The position numbers and the translations under genes were made by a program. Of a stretch of 64,000 nt of DNA, positions 16,841 through 26,856 are shown in pieces. The stretch's first letter is position 1. Each line of letters begins with the position of its first letter. Origin of the DNA: Nostoc sp. NIES-4103 (GTDB lineage Bacteria; Cyanobacteriota; Cyanobacteriia; Cyanobacteriales; Nostocaceae); contig NZ_AP018288.1 of NCBI RefSeq assembly GCF_002368335.1, forward strand, positions 2,782,838-2,846,837. Reading direction: 5' to 3'. Under the pieces are notes generated by a model. It made no database searches and had not been told where the DNA came from. It worked only from the letters and a program-made list of their open reading frames with translations.

Positions 16841-18148
16841 TTAGCTGAATTTCAACGTCAGTTTTACCCCACTGAGGTCTGCATCTTTAAGATATACACC
16901 GCTGAGGTTTGCACCGCTGAGGTTTGCACCGCTGAGGAATAGCCGAACTACAGTATTAAAAGTTTCTAACTGAACGCAATCATTGTAGTTCATGATGCGA
17001 AGCAATAGGTCTGTCCTAGAATTTTTTTGTAGTTTACCAGACGGATAAAACGTCATTTGTTTTTTAATCTCATTATTTTGCTTTTGACCATAGCGGTGTA
17101 ACTCCAAAAGCAAAATCATCACATTTAACCCAGCATAAATATCTATCTGACGCTGACCCTGCTTAATTCCTTTCTCTTGCAGCAACCGCATCTTTTTCTG
17201 CGGAAAGTTTTCTGGTGGTGCATCAATAAATTCCCCATCGCACCAACAAACATAAAAATTTTCTAGACGCTTAAATAACTCCACTGGTCGAAATTGATCA
17301 CTATTAACTAACAAATTCATGAAATATTTAACAATTTCTGGTGTCAGTCCTCCATTTCCGAGTAAGTCGTAAATTTCCCAGTGTAGTTTCTGGTCATCAA
17401 CATTGAAAGTTTTAGCTTCTTGACTTGGTTCTGTCCACTTCTCCAAACTTTGTTTAATTCGTTCAGCTTCTTGCTGCCATTCTCCAAAAGTAGGCTTCAA
17501 TTGGGGTAAAGCATCACTTGATTCTATGCAAGCTTTGAGAATATAGCGGTGGGTATCCCAAGCTATTCTTTGCGTCAAAATATCAATATCAGCACTGGGA
17601 GTATTTTGTACTTTCAAGCGTGCTGATAAAACTGTATTAAATGCTTTCGCTAATTCTGATTTATGGAAGCAGGCTATGGCATTGCTTGCGGCTTGATAAT
17701 CTAATTCAAAATCATTGAGTTTATTGACTGCTTGAGTAATATGAGTAATATCATAATTATTCCATATTATGGCTGGGTATGAAGATACAATTTCTTGACA
17801 ATTTTCTAAATAAGCTGCTTGAGCGATCATAGCTACGCAGACTTCTAGCGTTGGTTCAGTTTGATGCTTTTCGCGGTAGTATTTGAGGAGAGCGATCGCA
17901 AACGGTACAAAGGGCAATCCTGCACTGATAACTTGCACCTCTGGCGAACACAACACACCTAACAGCGAACCTGACTGTTCTATCAAAGGCTTCAAAAAGC
18001 TGATATCTTTGCCCTGTTCTTGCAAGGTTTTGGCTAATTCTACAAAAGCCTTGCTTAACTCCGCTGCTTTCTCCAGGTTCTCTGATGAAAGAACTGCCTT
18101 AAAGGGTGCGATTAACAGGTTCGAGATTTCTGATAAGCGCTTGTGCAT
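16841..18148 (-). CDS. Pentapeptide-tail protein with cyanobacterial helical and PxxLPQKKM-type domains
   Basis: The 435-residue protein has three parts. A helical N-terminus (about 1-215) resembles the N-terminal helical region of cyanobacterial NACHT-type proteins. A roughly 190-residue domain (about 220-405) carries WEIYDLLGNGGLTPEIV, then FRPVELFKRLENFYVCWCDG, then FPQKKMRLL, then QRQIDIYAGLNVMILLLELHRY. A short pentapeptide-repeat tail follows (LSGANLSGANLSGVYLKDAD), about five repeats. No P-loop is present. The middle domain is shared with the next gene upstream (18347-20050). The two are in the same direction, 198 bp apart. Role unknown; pentapeptide coils act as protein-binding surfaces. 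Confidence 0.75.
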   Translation of the reverse strand: MHKRLSEISNLLIAPFKAVLSSENLEKAAELSKAFVELAKTLQEQGKDISFLKPLIEQSGSLLGVLCSPEVQVISAGLPFVPFAIALLKYYREKHQTEPTLEVCVAMIAQAAYLENCQEIVSSYPAIIWNNYDITHITQAVNKLNDFELDYQAASNAIACFHKSELAKAFNTVLSARLKVQNTPSADIDILTQRIAWDTHRYILKACIESSDALPQLKPTFGEWQQEAERIKQSLEKWTEPSQEAKTFNVDDQKLHWEIYDLLGNGGLTPEIVKYFMNLLVNSDQFRPVELFKRLENFYVCWCDGEFIDAPPENFPQKKMRLLQEKGIKQGQRQIDIYAGLNVMILLLELHRYGQKQNNEIKKQMTFYPSGKLQKNSRTDLLLRIMNYNDCVQLETFNTVVRLFLSGANLSGANLSGVYLKDADLSGVKLTLKFS

Positions 18149-18346
18149 TCGCTAAGACTTGTATAATTACTGGTAATTTAGAGCATAGCGTTAAATTGGC
18201 GTTGCTGATTGAGAATATGAATTTGGCTCACGCAAAGACGCAAAGGCGCAGAGAGATTGATTACTAAGTATCGGGAATTAGCTATTTCTTCCTCATCTCC
18301 CTCATCCCCCTCATCCTCCTCATCACCCCATCCGCCCATCTCCCCA
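18149..18346. other. Short spacer with a dispersed word and CATC-type repeats
   Basis: GGCGTTGCTGATTGAG (about 18195) is a word also found near 5373 and, reversed, near 57763. A fragment reading CTCACGCAAAGACGCAAAGGCGCAGAGAG and CTCATCC-type repeats (about 18293-18345) follow. No promoter element stands out. Confidence 0.5.
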
Positions 18347-20050
18347 TTAACTCAAACCCAAATACTGCCTCAACGCTTCGGGGACATTCACAGCTGTCTC
18401 TAGTCCGCGTACATCTTCCCACTGCTGTTTTTCACCCCAAGTTGTCTGTTCTAGGTTGGCTTCGCTAAGATCTGCACCGCCGAGTATGGCGTAACTCAAG
18501 TTTGCTTCGCTAAGGTCTGCACCATTGAGTATTGCACCTGTGAGGTTGCTACCACTGAGGTTGGCACTACTAAGGTTTGAGTAGCTAAGGTCAGTACCGA
18601 AGAGTATGGCGTCGCTGAGGTCAGCACCTTCGAGGTTGGCATCGTTGAGGATGACACCGCTGAGATCAGCATCGTTGAGGATGACCCCAGTTAGGTCTAC
18701 ACCGCTGAGGTCTGCACCTAAGAACATGGCACCGGTGAGTCTAGCATAGTTGAGTTTGGCACCATTAAGTTTAGCGTAGCTGAGGTCTGCGGCCATGAGA
18801 ATGGCATCACTCAGGTTAGTACTGAAGAGAATGCTGTCGCTGAGGTTGGTGCCGTTGAGGATGGCCCGCTTGAGGTTAGCACCACTAAGGTCGGCGCGGC
18901 AAAGGTCGGCATGACTGAGGTTGATGTGACTGAGGTTGGCATCGCTGAGGGTTGCACCGAAGAGGTTAGCGTTGCTGAGGTTGGCGCGGCTGAGGTTGCT
19001 ATCTTTGAGGTTGGCGCTGCTGAGGTTGGCATGGCTGAGATCGCAGTTTTCCAAGCTGGTGCTACTGAGGTCGGCACTGCTAAGGTCTGTACGGTGAAGT
19101 TTGGCGTGACCCAAGTTAGCACCGCTGAGGTTAGCGCTACTGAGGTCGGCATTGCTGAGGTCTGCACCGCTGAGGTTGGCGCTGCTGAGGTTAGCATCAC
19201 CAAAGTTTGCACCAGTTAAGTTGGCGTTGCTAAAGTTTGCACCAGTCAAGTTAGCATCACCAAGGTATGCGCCAGTCAGGTCAGCACCGCTGAAGTTAAC
19301 GCCTGTGAGGTTGGCATCACCAAGGTATGCACCCTTAAAGTTACAGCCTTTGAGAAATTCCCCGACTATATTACTAAAATTACCAATTTGAATAGCATCA
19401 GTGTAGTTAATGATTCGCAAAAGTTGGGATGTGAAAAAATGATCTGTATCAGGTTTGGTGGATGGATAAAAGGTAATTTGTGGCTGGAGCTTTTCTTGTT
19501 GTTGTGCGTAGCGGTGTAATTCTAAGAGTAAAATTAATACGTTTAGACCTGTATATATGTCTACCTGTCTCAATCCGATCGCTATATTTTGTCCTAGCAT
19601 GGCAATCATTTTCTGCTGAGGCAAGTTGTGAGGCGGTACAGCATCAACAAATTCCCCCCGACACCAGCGACTATAAAAGTCTTCCAAACGCTGGAACAAT
19701 TGTACAGGGCGAAATGTTCTCTCGTGTCTTAGCAAGTCCATCACTTGTTCTACTAACTCTGGCAAAAGCGCACCATTGCCCAATAAATCGTAAATTTCTT
19801 CATGCAATTGGCGATCGCTTGTGTTAAAACTACAACAATTTCCTGGTTGAGTCCATGCTGACAAGGTTTTTTGCAGTCGTTGGGGTGATAAACTTTTTTG
19901 ACTATTGTCTGGAGAACACTTAATATTTTTATCTATCCCTAAAGAAAAAAATACTGCTGCTTTTTGTGGCGTTGTCTTTTGCCTGTCTTGTACCCAGCCA
20001 TCTGTGACATAATTTTTCAAACGCCGCCAAACTTGAGATAATTGTGACAT
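18347..20050 (-). CDS. Large pentapeptide-repeat protein
   Basis: In this 567-residue protein, residues about 55-225 repeat the domain seen in the downstream gene: EEIYDLLGNGALLPELV, FRPVQLFQRLEDFYSRWCRG, LPQQKMIAML, RQVDIYTGLNVLILLLELHRY. From about 230 to 535 there is an almost unbroken run of about 60 A(D/N)LxX pentapeptides (e.g. GADLTGAYLGDANLTGANF). This predicts a four-sided beta-helix of about 15 coils. It ends with LEQTTWGEKQQWEDVRGLE. The N-terminal helical region of its neighbour is missing. No signal peptide, so cytoplasmic. Probably a rigid interaction rod; partner unknown. Confidence 0.88.
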   Translation of the reverse strand: MSQLSQVWRRLKNYVTDGWVQDRQKTTPQKAAVFFSLGIDKNIKCSPDNSQKSLSPQRLQKTLSAWTQPGNCCSFNTSDRQLHEEIYDLLGNGALLPELVEQVMDLLRHERTFRPVQLFQRLEDFYSRWCRGEFVDAVPPHNLPQQKMIAMLGQNIAIGLRQVDIYTGLNVLILLLELHRYAQQQEKLQPQITFYPSTKPDTDHFFTSQLLRIINYTDAIQIGNFSNIVGEFLKGCNFKGAYLGDANLTGVNFSGADLTGAYLGDANLTGANFSNANLTGANFGDANLSSANLSGADLSNADLSSANLSGANLGHAKLHRTDLSSADLSSTSLENCDLSHANLSSANLKDSNLSRANLSNANLFGATLSDANLSHINLSHADLCRADLSGANLKRAILNGTNLSDSILFSTNLSDAILMAADLSYAKLNGAKLNYARLTGAMFLGADLSGVDLTGVILNDADLSGVILNDANLEGADLSDAILFGTDLSYSNLSSANLSGSNLTGAILNGADLSEANLSYAILGGADLSEANLEQTTWGEKQQWEDVRGLETAVNVPEALRQYLGLS

Positions 20051-20539
20051 TTTCGTATCCGTTATTACTTAATTAGTGTTGTGTTTAAGATTCATGCTCA
20101 CTCAGTCAGATGAAAATTTACCAGTACAAATGTATAAAAAACATTAAGTAATAAACTGTTAACATCTCTTCCCATAAGCTAACCTCTAGGCTGACAAAGC
20201 TTTTTGTCTGAATAAAACTAGGTTTTAGCGGAAAGACTTGTTCCTTTTTCAAAAAAATCAGTTATTCTGGATTATTTTAGCGAGACTGTGAAATTTTTTC
20301 CCCCAGCATCTTGCTCAAACAGATGTAGAAATAATACGTGCTGTTTGCTACAGACGCAATTAGTAGGAAAAATATTACAGTAAGAAAGCGCTAAAAACGG
20401 AAAAAAGCAGTTAAAACTGCACTGAAAAACTTGCCGCTTCAGAGGTGGCTATCAGTCTTTTCAGGCTTTGCTCCATTGGATAAAGTAAATATGCTTTACT
20501 TGGCAAAAATTAAAAATTAACTCGTGGTACTTATCAGGG
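20051..20539. other. Divergent promoter region, no gene
   Basis: This is 489 bp between the divergent pentapeptide and metalloprotease genes. It is AT-rich. Small palindromes are present (e.g. GCAGTTAAAACTGC near 20408-20421) but no recognised operator. No reading frame of note. Confidence 0.5.
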
Positions 20540-23500
20540 ATGAATTGGATGAATAAAGTAACTTTTTATGTAATTTTGTTGCATAGTTTGTTTTTAGGAA
20601 TAACAACTGTTAATGCTGAGTCACTACCAGGGAATACAGCCAATACAACGTTACAGACTAACACTAAAGCAGATGCAGTTCTCAAGGTTAAGAAAATAAA
20701 AAAAGATGCTGTTGATAACCACACAAAACCAGCATCAGAGGTAGTGAACAATGTTATCAAACCTGAGTTGAGAACAATGCAACCTCTAAAACAAACCCCT
20801 GGACAGGTGTGGGTGATTAATCAGCACAAACAAGTACAGCAACAGCCTTTTATTTGGGAAGTTAAAGACTCGAAAAAAGCTGGACAGCAGCCATTTCTCA
20901 AAGCTGAAAAAACGCCAGATAAGCCAGAAGACAAACCTAAGCCAAGTGATAAACCACCAAAAAAGGATGATTTAGAAGCATTTGATGAAGTTGTTAAAGA
21001 TACACAAAAAATACCAGGATTATTTACTCTTTATCGTAATCAAGAAAAGAATAAAATTTATTTAGAAATTAAACCAGAGCAGTTAAAGAAAAATTACTTA
21101 GCTACAGCAACGCTGGAATCAGGCATTGGTGAACGAGGTATTTACAGCGGTATGCCTTTGCAAGATTTCTTGTTTTATTTACAAAGGGTGGATAATAATT
21201 TACATTTTGTTGTGCGTAATGTCAACTTTCGCACTCGTGAAGGAGATCCGCAAGCGCGATCGCTAGCCCGTTCGTTTAGTGATTCTGTGCTTTATAATGT
21301 TGCCATCAAAAGCATTCATCCACAACGTAAAACAATTCTCGTCGATTTAGGTGACTTGCTGCTGACCGATTTGGCAGGATTATCGGGGAGTTTTGGTTTG
21401 TCTGTCAGCACAGATCAGTCTTATTTTGGTAATGCCAAAGCCTTCCCTGAGAACGTGGAAATTGAGTCTGTGATGAATTTTACTAGCAGTGGTAGTAGCG
21501 ATCGCAACAATCAAGCATTGAATTTTGCTTCACTACCAGATAGCCGTGGCTTTACCCTACGGGTTCACTACAGTCTCTCCCAACTCCCAAACCAAGATTA
21601 CCGTCCACGTTTAGCTGACGAACGTGTGGGTTATTTCATCACTGCTTACCAAGACTTAACCAAAGACGATCGCCGCGATATTTTTGTGCGGTACATTAAT
21701 CGCTGGCATTTAGAAAAACAAGACCCCAATGCTGCCATTTCTCCACCGAAAAAACCCATTGTCTTCTGGATTGACAACGCTGTACCTTTTGAATACCGCG
21801 ATGCCATCAAAGAAGGTGTCCTGATGTGGAATAAAGCATTTCTCAAGGCTGGATTCAAGGATGCCATAGAAGTGCGACAAATGCCAGATAACGCCACATG
21901 GGATCCAGCAGACATTCGCTACAACACAATTCGCTGGATTAACACAGTAGATGGCTATTTTGCCATGGGCCCATCCCGCGTTAATCCTTTAACTGGAGAA
22001 ATTCTAGACGCAGACATTTTAGTTGATGCTAGTTTTGTGCGGGCGCTGAAGAGTGAGTATCGTAACATCGTTCAACCAAACCAAACATCAACGCGTACAT
22101 CCTTATCAATGTTGATGCAAAATCGCCTGCTTTGCGCTAATGGTTTAGGTGCTAAAGACAATGAATTGCAGCAACAAGGGCAAAAAAATGTGTTGTTTCC
22201 CCGTTTATCCAAACTCGCAGGTGAGTACGATTTGTGCTACGGCATGGAAGCTGCTAATCAGTTTGCCTTTGGTTCCTTGGCCATGACACTGTTACAAGAT
22301 ACCACAGACAGCCAAGAACAAGTCAAAAAGTATATCCATCAATATTTACGTTTAATTATTGCTCATGAAGTTGGTCATACCCTTGGTTTAAGGCATAACT
22401 TCCGTGGTAGCACCTTACTAAAACCAGAGGAGATGAACAATACCGATATTACCAATACCAAAGGGCTAACGGCTTCGGTAATGGATTACATTCCACCAAA
22501 CATTGCACCTCAAGGTACAAAGCAAGGAGATTATTTCCCCTCTATGGTGGGATTATACGATGAGTGGGCGATTCAGTACGGCTACACACCGACTCTAGCA
22601 ACAAATCCCATTGCTGAAAAACCAATATTACAAGAAATTGCTAACCAATCTTACAAGCCTGAGTATGCTTATTCCACTGACGAGGATGTATATGACCTCG
22701 ACCCAACTGCCGATGCTTGGGACAACAGTGGCAATGTGTTGCTTTATTCACAGTGGCAGTTAGATAATGCCCTTGTGATGTGGCAACGTCTCAATCGGCA
22801 TTTCCCAATACCAGGAGAAAATTACAGCGATTTGAGCGATCGCTTCAATACTGTTTTAAGTAACTATTTCCAGCAAATATACTATACTAGTAAGTATATT
22901 GGCGGACAGTCTTTTTATCGAGTCCAGCCTGGTGAAATCGGATCTAGCAGGCTATCCTCCGGCACAGGTCAAAACCGATTACCATTTGTACCAGTACCCA
23001 TCGAAGAGCAACGGCAGGCATTAAAAACTTTGCAAAAGTATGTATTTGCGGAGGATGCGCTGAACTTTTCCCCAGAACTGCTGAATAAATTAGCACCTTC
23101 CCGTTGGCGACATTGGGGTAGTAGTCCCCGTATAGGTCGTTTGGATTATCCCATTTCTGAGTGGGTATTGTTCATGCAAAGTTCAGTATTGCAAGATTTG
23201 CTTTCAGGCGATCGCCTCTCTCGTCTCAAAGACCTTGAACTCAAAACTCAACCAGGGGAATCACTGACGATGCCAGAACTGTTTGATACTTTGCAATCAG
23301 GCATCTGGACAGAGGTAATCAAACCTAAAGACGGCTTGTTGAAGATTAGCAGCCTGCGACGAGGACTGCAAAGACAATACCTAGAAATTTTGGCGGCTAT
23401 GGTGTTGCGGAAAGAATACGTTCCAGAAGATGCCCGGACTCTAGCGTGGTATAAACTCAGACAACTAAACGACAAACTCAAAGATATAGATTCCCCAGAT

Positions 23501-23578
23501 GAGTATACCGAAGCGCACTTATTAGAAACACGCGATCGTATCGAAAAAATCTTAAATGCGCCATTGCAGGGAAATTAG
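20540..23578 (+). CDS. Large secreted zinc-dependent metalloprotease (DUF5117/DUF4953 type)
   Basis: The 1012-residue protein begins with a signal peptide (hydrophobic FYVILLHSLFLGITTVNA, about residues 8-26). A Lys/Pro-rich linker runs to about residue 150. The catalytic zinc site is HEVGHTLGLRHNF (about residue 610), an extended HExxHxxGxxH motif of the metzincin clan. ASVMDYIPPN follows, with the Met-turn methionine. The preceding segment (KKNYLATATLESGIGERGIY) and the long C-terminal helical part match DUF5117/DUF4953 metalloproteases. These are exported or periplasmic. Physiological substrate unknown. It is monocistronic. Confidence 0.9.
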   Translation: MNWMNKVTFYVILLHSLFLGITTVNAESLPGNTANTTLQTNTKADAVLKVKKIKKDAVDNHTKPASEVVNNVIKPELRTMQPLKQTPGQVWVINQHKQVQQQPFIWEVKDSKKAGQQPFLKAEKTPDKPEDKPKPSDKPPKKDDLEAFDEVVKDTQKIPGLFTLYRNQEKNKIYLEIKPEQLKKNYLATATLESGIGERGIYSGMPLQDFLFYLQRVDNNLHFVVRNVNFRTREGDPQARSLARSFSDSVLYNVAIKSIHPQRKTILVDLGDLLLTDLAGLSGSFGLSVSTDQSYFGNAKAFPENVEIESVMNFTSSGSSDRNNQALNFASLPDSRGFTLRVHYSLSQLPNQDYRPRLADERVGYFITAYQDLTKDDRRDIFVRYINRWHLEKQDPNAAISPPKKPIVFWIDNAVPFEYRDAIKEGVLMWNKAFLKAGFKDAIEVRQMPDNATWDPADIRYNTIRWINTVDGYFAMGPSRVNPLTGEILDADILVDASFVRALKSEYRNIVQPNQTSTRTSLSMLMQNRLLCANGLGAKDNELQQQGQKNVLFPRLSKLAGEYDLCYGMEAANQFAFGSLAMTLLQDTTDSQEQVKKYIHQYLRLIIAHEVGHTLGLRHNFRGSTLLKPEEMNNTDITNTKGLTASVMDYIPPNIAPQGTKQGDYFPSMVGLYDEWAIQYGYTPTLATNPIAEKPILQEIANQSYKPEYAYSTDEDVYDLDPTADAWDNSGNVLLYSQWQLDNALVMWQRLNRHFPIPGENYSDLSDRFNTVLSNYFQQIYYTSKYIGGQSFYRVQPGEIGSSRLSSGTGQNRLPFVPVPIEEQRQALKTLQKYVFAEDALNFSPELLNKLAPSRWRHWGSSPRIGRLDYPISEWVLFMQSSVLQDLLSGDRLSRLKDLELKTQPGESLTMPELFDTLQSGIWTEVIKPKDGLLKISSLRRGLQRQYLEILAAMVLRKEYVPEDARTLAWYKLRQLNDKLKDIDSPDEYTEAHLLETRDRIEKILNAPLQGN

Positions 23579-23882
23579 CAAGGGAATTGGGAATTGGTAA
23601 TTGGGAATTGGTGAGCCAGCGCGGTCTTGGGGGTTTCCCCCATGAGCGACTGGCGTTAGCGTAGCGTTAGCGACGAAGGAGCGTCACCCGAAGGGGAATT
23701 GGGAATTGGTAATTGGGAATTGGGAATTGGATTTTACTATTAGTCATCACATCTGGCCCATTACCCATTACCCATTACCCATTACCCATTACCCATTACC
23801 CATTACCCATTACCTATTACCCATTACCTATTACCAACCTTCACAGATATGATAAGTGTTCAAACCGACATGATATCAATTA
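23579..23882. repeat. Repeat-filled spacer between convergent genes
   Basis: GGGAATT and TTGGTAA repeats (about 23582-23612) surround one copy of the dispersed palindrome (23613-23656). A GCGTTAGCGTAGCGTTAGCGACGAAGG stretch follows, then about eleven copies of TTACCCA (about 23760-23836). The short reading frame starting at 23713 is made of these repeats and is not a gene. Confidence 0.75.
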
Positions 23883-25298
23883 CTACTTAGCATTGAAATT
23901 CTTGCTCCAAATATGCGATCGGTTGAAATTTGGTGAGCTTTTCGTCAAGAAAAAAGATTTGATATATTCAATCATCATCGGTTGGAGAGAAAAAAGACCT
24001 GCTTTGGTATTAATCCACGATCGCGCTTGCAGTAATTCCAAAGATTCCAAAAGCTCTTGGGATGAAACTGATGATGACATCTTTGTTCGTAGCTGTGAAA
24101 AAGAAATGGGTTGACGATTCAGTACCATGCATTGAATTGTTGCTTTAGCTGCATCCGATAAATGCTCAAATTCAGGATCTAAACTGTTGAAAACGGTACC
24201 AAAAACTGTGACTTTTTGTTCTAAAAATTCCGTGATACTACCATCAAATAACTGTTGAATCGTTGTGGCAATGCGGTTAAGGACATGAGGATTTCCTGCA
24301 TAGGATTCGATTAATCGATTCCATTCGTCTGGCGTTCCCCTAAAGCTGCCTTTTGTTGCGAAAAGTTTTTGTATGTCTGCAACCTCTAAACCTTCAAGAC
24401 ACAATACTCGTACAGGTCGTGTCCTTCCTTCAAGGGGGGTGATTTCATGGAATTTGACACGACTAGTCAAGATTAAACAACTTTGATGAGAGGCTTGTGC
24501 AACTCTCCTAAACAACTCGCAGTATTCCCCGTTGGTTGTGTGGTGGAGCCAGATGCAGTCTCGACAGTTAATTTCTAGAGCAGCACATTCAGTGAAAATT
24601 CTGTCAGCACCGTCTAAAACCAGTAAGCAACGACGACTTTGTAAATAATGAATCAACCGTGAAATTCTGTGATTGATTGATTCTGGCAGATCGGTTTCTT
24701 GACCATCGGATAGAACGGTGATCAAGTCTGCTAGGAGCTCGTTGACTGGAGGAGCAGGGAGCAGCGATCGCCAAATCACAAATTCAAACTGACCCTGAAG
24801 TTCTTGAGCAACCTTCACAGATAACCAAGTTTTGCCCATACCACCCATACCCACCAGGGTAACGAGACGGCAAGGAATTGCCTGATTTGTACCAGATGCA
24901 GCTAGAATCCAGTGCTTGAGAGTTGCCAATTCTTCGGTGCGTCCGTAAAAAAGTGATACATCTGGTGCTTCTCCCCAATCAATTCTATTGGAATTTTTTG
25001 TGTAGCCTTCCTGCGGATTAATATCAGGATTAGCCAACTGATAGTCATTAGGTTCTAGTTGTAGGTTGAATGTTTGGAAACAATACTTGAGAGTTTGCCG
25101 GTCTACCCCGATTTCACAAGCAAATACCTTTGCTACTGTATCTGGGTCTAACCCCATGCGAAAACTCAAGGCTTCACGAGTATAACGTTTACCGAAATTT
25201 TCATAATTTTCTGATGCAGATTTTGCATCTTCGAGTTTCTGCAATCCTTGGGGCGTGAGGATTACACCACGTCTACGGCTCCTTTGTGGGGATTTCAT
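23883..25298 (-). CDS. STAND-class NTPase with N-terminal vMAP/HTH-like domain, no C-terminal repeats
   Basis: The protein is about 471 residues from the likely start ATG 25298 (MKSPQRSRRRGVILTPQG); the frame runs 19 codons further upstream. Residues 1-85 resemble the N-terminal helix-turn-helix domain common on cyanobacterial signalling ATPases (LTPQGLQKLEDAK, then KRYTREALSFRMGLDPDTVAKVF, then GVDRQTLKYCFQ). The NB-ARC NTPase has a Walker A (GMGGMGKT), a Walker B (CLLVLDGADRIF), a sensor (ILTSRVKF) and a GNP segment in ESYAGNPHVL. The protein stops after a winged-helix-like region (RQPISFSQLRTKM). The WD40 or TPR sensor found in most relatives is missing. Expected role: signal switch or defence; trigger unknown. 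Confidence 0.83.
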   Translation of the reverse strand: MKSPQRSRRRGVILTPQGLQKLEDAKSASENYENFGKRYTREALSFRMGLDPDTVAKVFACEIGVDRQTLKYCFQTFNLQLEPNDYQLANPDINPQEGYTKNSNRIDWGEAPDVSLFYGRTEELATLKHWILAASGTNQAIPCRLVTLVGMGGMGKTWLSVKVAQELQGQFEFVIWRSLLPAPPVNELLADLITVLSDGQETDLPESINHRISRLIHYLQSRRCLLVLDGADRIFTECAALEINCRDCIWLHHTTNGEYCELFRRVAQASHQSCLILTSRVKFHEITPLEGRTRPVRVLCLEGLEVADIQKLFATKGSFRGTPDEWNRLIESYAGNPHVLNRIATTIQQLFDGSITEFLEQKVTVFGTVFNSLDPEFEHLSDAAKATIQCMVLNRQPISFSQLRTKMSSSVSSQELLESLELLQARSWINTKAGLFSLQPMMIEYIKSFFLTKSSPNFNRSHIWSKNFNAK

Positions 25299-26088
25299 TG
25301 GGAATCTCGCAGGTTCTGTATTTTTTATGGATAAGCATGACCGTCTGTAGCGCATCGATACAGATGCACCAACAAACAGGAAATGACTGACATAAGTCAG
25401 CAGTAAATAACTTCAGCTGCCAAAACTATAAAGTTATTTACAACTCAATCAAGTCTGGTTAGTTATAACTACAACTTTGCAAAGGTGATTTCAAAATTTA
25501 TGCTCAAGAACATAGATGCAAAGCACCATTTCAGACTAAAAACAGGTAATAGTTAAAAGACTGAATGAAGTGAATCAATTCAGCTAATTTTATGTTACCT
25601 GCTTTATTATCGCACCAACGTTAAGTAATTTTGCGGATTGACGTTAAGTTCGCGATCGCCAAATGCTGAGTTTCCCAGTGGTTGCAAGGCTGAGGCTGGT
25701 TGAAGCAAGTGTGAAGTAATGTCAAATTGAACTGGGGGCTGGGGACTGGGTACTGGGGATTGGGGACTGGGTACTGGGGACTGGGTACTGGGAGGACGAC
25801 TCGCTAACGCTGTGACCCGTTGAACGTTAACTTCGGTAAAATTGCTTCATCGGCTAGCGTAGAGGCACAATCCACAACTTAACTTCGGTAGCTTGAGGAT
25901 TCTTTCAAGTACCATAGATATAGCGGTTCTCTTTTGCATCAAGTACGCTTCAACCCCACCCCCAACCCCTCCCCGCAAGCGGGGAGGGGAGTAAAAGCGT
26001 AGCTTTGGCTCTTTGGGGTTCTGGCTGTATTGCAACGAAGTGAGAACCGCTATATATTCGCTGCGGGCTACGCTACTGGTAAACAGCC
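25299..26088. mobile_element. Spacer with heptamer repeats and a 138-bp MITE-like element (25918-26055)
   Basis: The upstream region of the STAND gene is AT-rich. GGGACTGGGTACTGG repeats occupy about 25735-25795. A perfect 14-bp inverted repeat (ATATAGCGGTTCTC, 25918-25931 and complement 26042-26055) bounds a 138-bp element. Its core is a G/C-run hairpin (CCCCTCCCCGC against its complement, about 25968-25991). An imperfect relative is at about 61174-61334. Confidence 0.65.
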
Positions 26089-26856
26089 ATGTCAGAAACC
26101 ACCCTACCTGCACCCCTAATTGAACTTCCACCCACCCAAGCAGAACTGCCCTACGATGATGGCATCCCAATGGAAAGCGCACGCCACAAAGTCCAGATGG
26201 ACTTGCTGATAGATGCCTTAATTCCTTGGTTATCACACCGAGAAGATGGCTTTGTCGGCGGCAATATGTTTGTCTACTACAGTCTGGCGCAGGTGCGAAA
26301 CCAAGACTTCAGAGGGCCGGACTTTTTTGTGGTGTTGAGTGTACCAAAAGGTGAACGTAAAAGTTGGGTAGTTTGGGAGGAAGGAAAAGCACCGGATGTG
26401 GTGATTGAGTTGCTTAGTGAAAGTACAGCTACTGTAGATAAAAACGAGAAAAAGCTGATTTATCAAAATCAAATGCGCGTACCGGAGTATTTCTGGTATG
26501 ACCCCTTTAACCCAGATGATTGGGCGGGTTTTTCTATGCAAAACAGAGTTTATCAACCCCTAGTTGCTAATGAACGCAATCAATTGCTGAGTGAATCTTT
26601 AGGGTTGGCGTTGCAGCGTTGGCAAGGAAATTACAAAGGAATTGATGCGACTTGGTTACGCTGGGCGACTTTAGAGGGAGAATTACTACCAACGCCTGAA
26701 GAACACGAACGCCAACGAGCGGACAGAGCAGAGTCACAGTTATTACAAACGGCACGTAATTTACTGGCGGGTGGGATGACGGTGGAACAGGTGGCGAAAG
26801 TTACAGGTTTGGATGTGGGGGCGATCGCATCATTGATCCCCACGTCTGAGTTGTGA
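26089..26856 (+). CDS. Uma2-family (DUF820) PD-(D/E)xK nuclease-fold protein
   Basis: The 255-residue protein has the restriction-endonuclease-like pattern of Uma2: GPDFFVVLSV (Asp), then PDVVIELLSESTATVDKNEKKLIYQ (Glu-x-Leu with Lys further on), then VPEYFWYDP and a C-terminal tail of helices. The family is massively expanded in cyanobacteria and its targets are unknown. The C-terminus is Glu/Arg-rich with HERQRADRAE. The last about 45 bp (GCGATCGCATCATTGATC, then CACGTCTGAG) occur again as loose fragments at 27838 and 30178. It is monocistronic. Confidence 0.88.
   Translation: MSETTLPAPLIELPPTQAELPYDDGIPMESARHKVQMDLLIDALIPWLSHREDGFVGGNMFVYYSLAQVRNQDFRGPDFFVVLSVPKGERKSWVVWEEGKAPDVVIELLSESTATVDKNEKKLIYQNQMRVPEYFWYDPFNPDDWAGFSMQNRVYQPLVANERNQLLSESLGLALQRWQGNYKGIDATWLRWATLEGELLPTPEEHERQRADRAESQLLQTARNLLAGGMTVEQVAKVTGLDVGAIASLIPTSEL

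Noticed and set aside
18811..19219. Two overlapping frames rich in Thr-Ser-Ala or Glu-Val
   Set aside because: Artefacts of the pentapeptide repeat periodicity in other frames.
23713..24114. 133-residue frame starting in TTACCCA repeats
   Set aside because: First third is repeat translation (LPITHYP) and the rest is antisense to the STAND gene.
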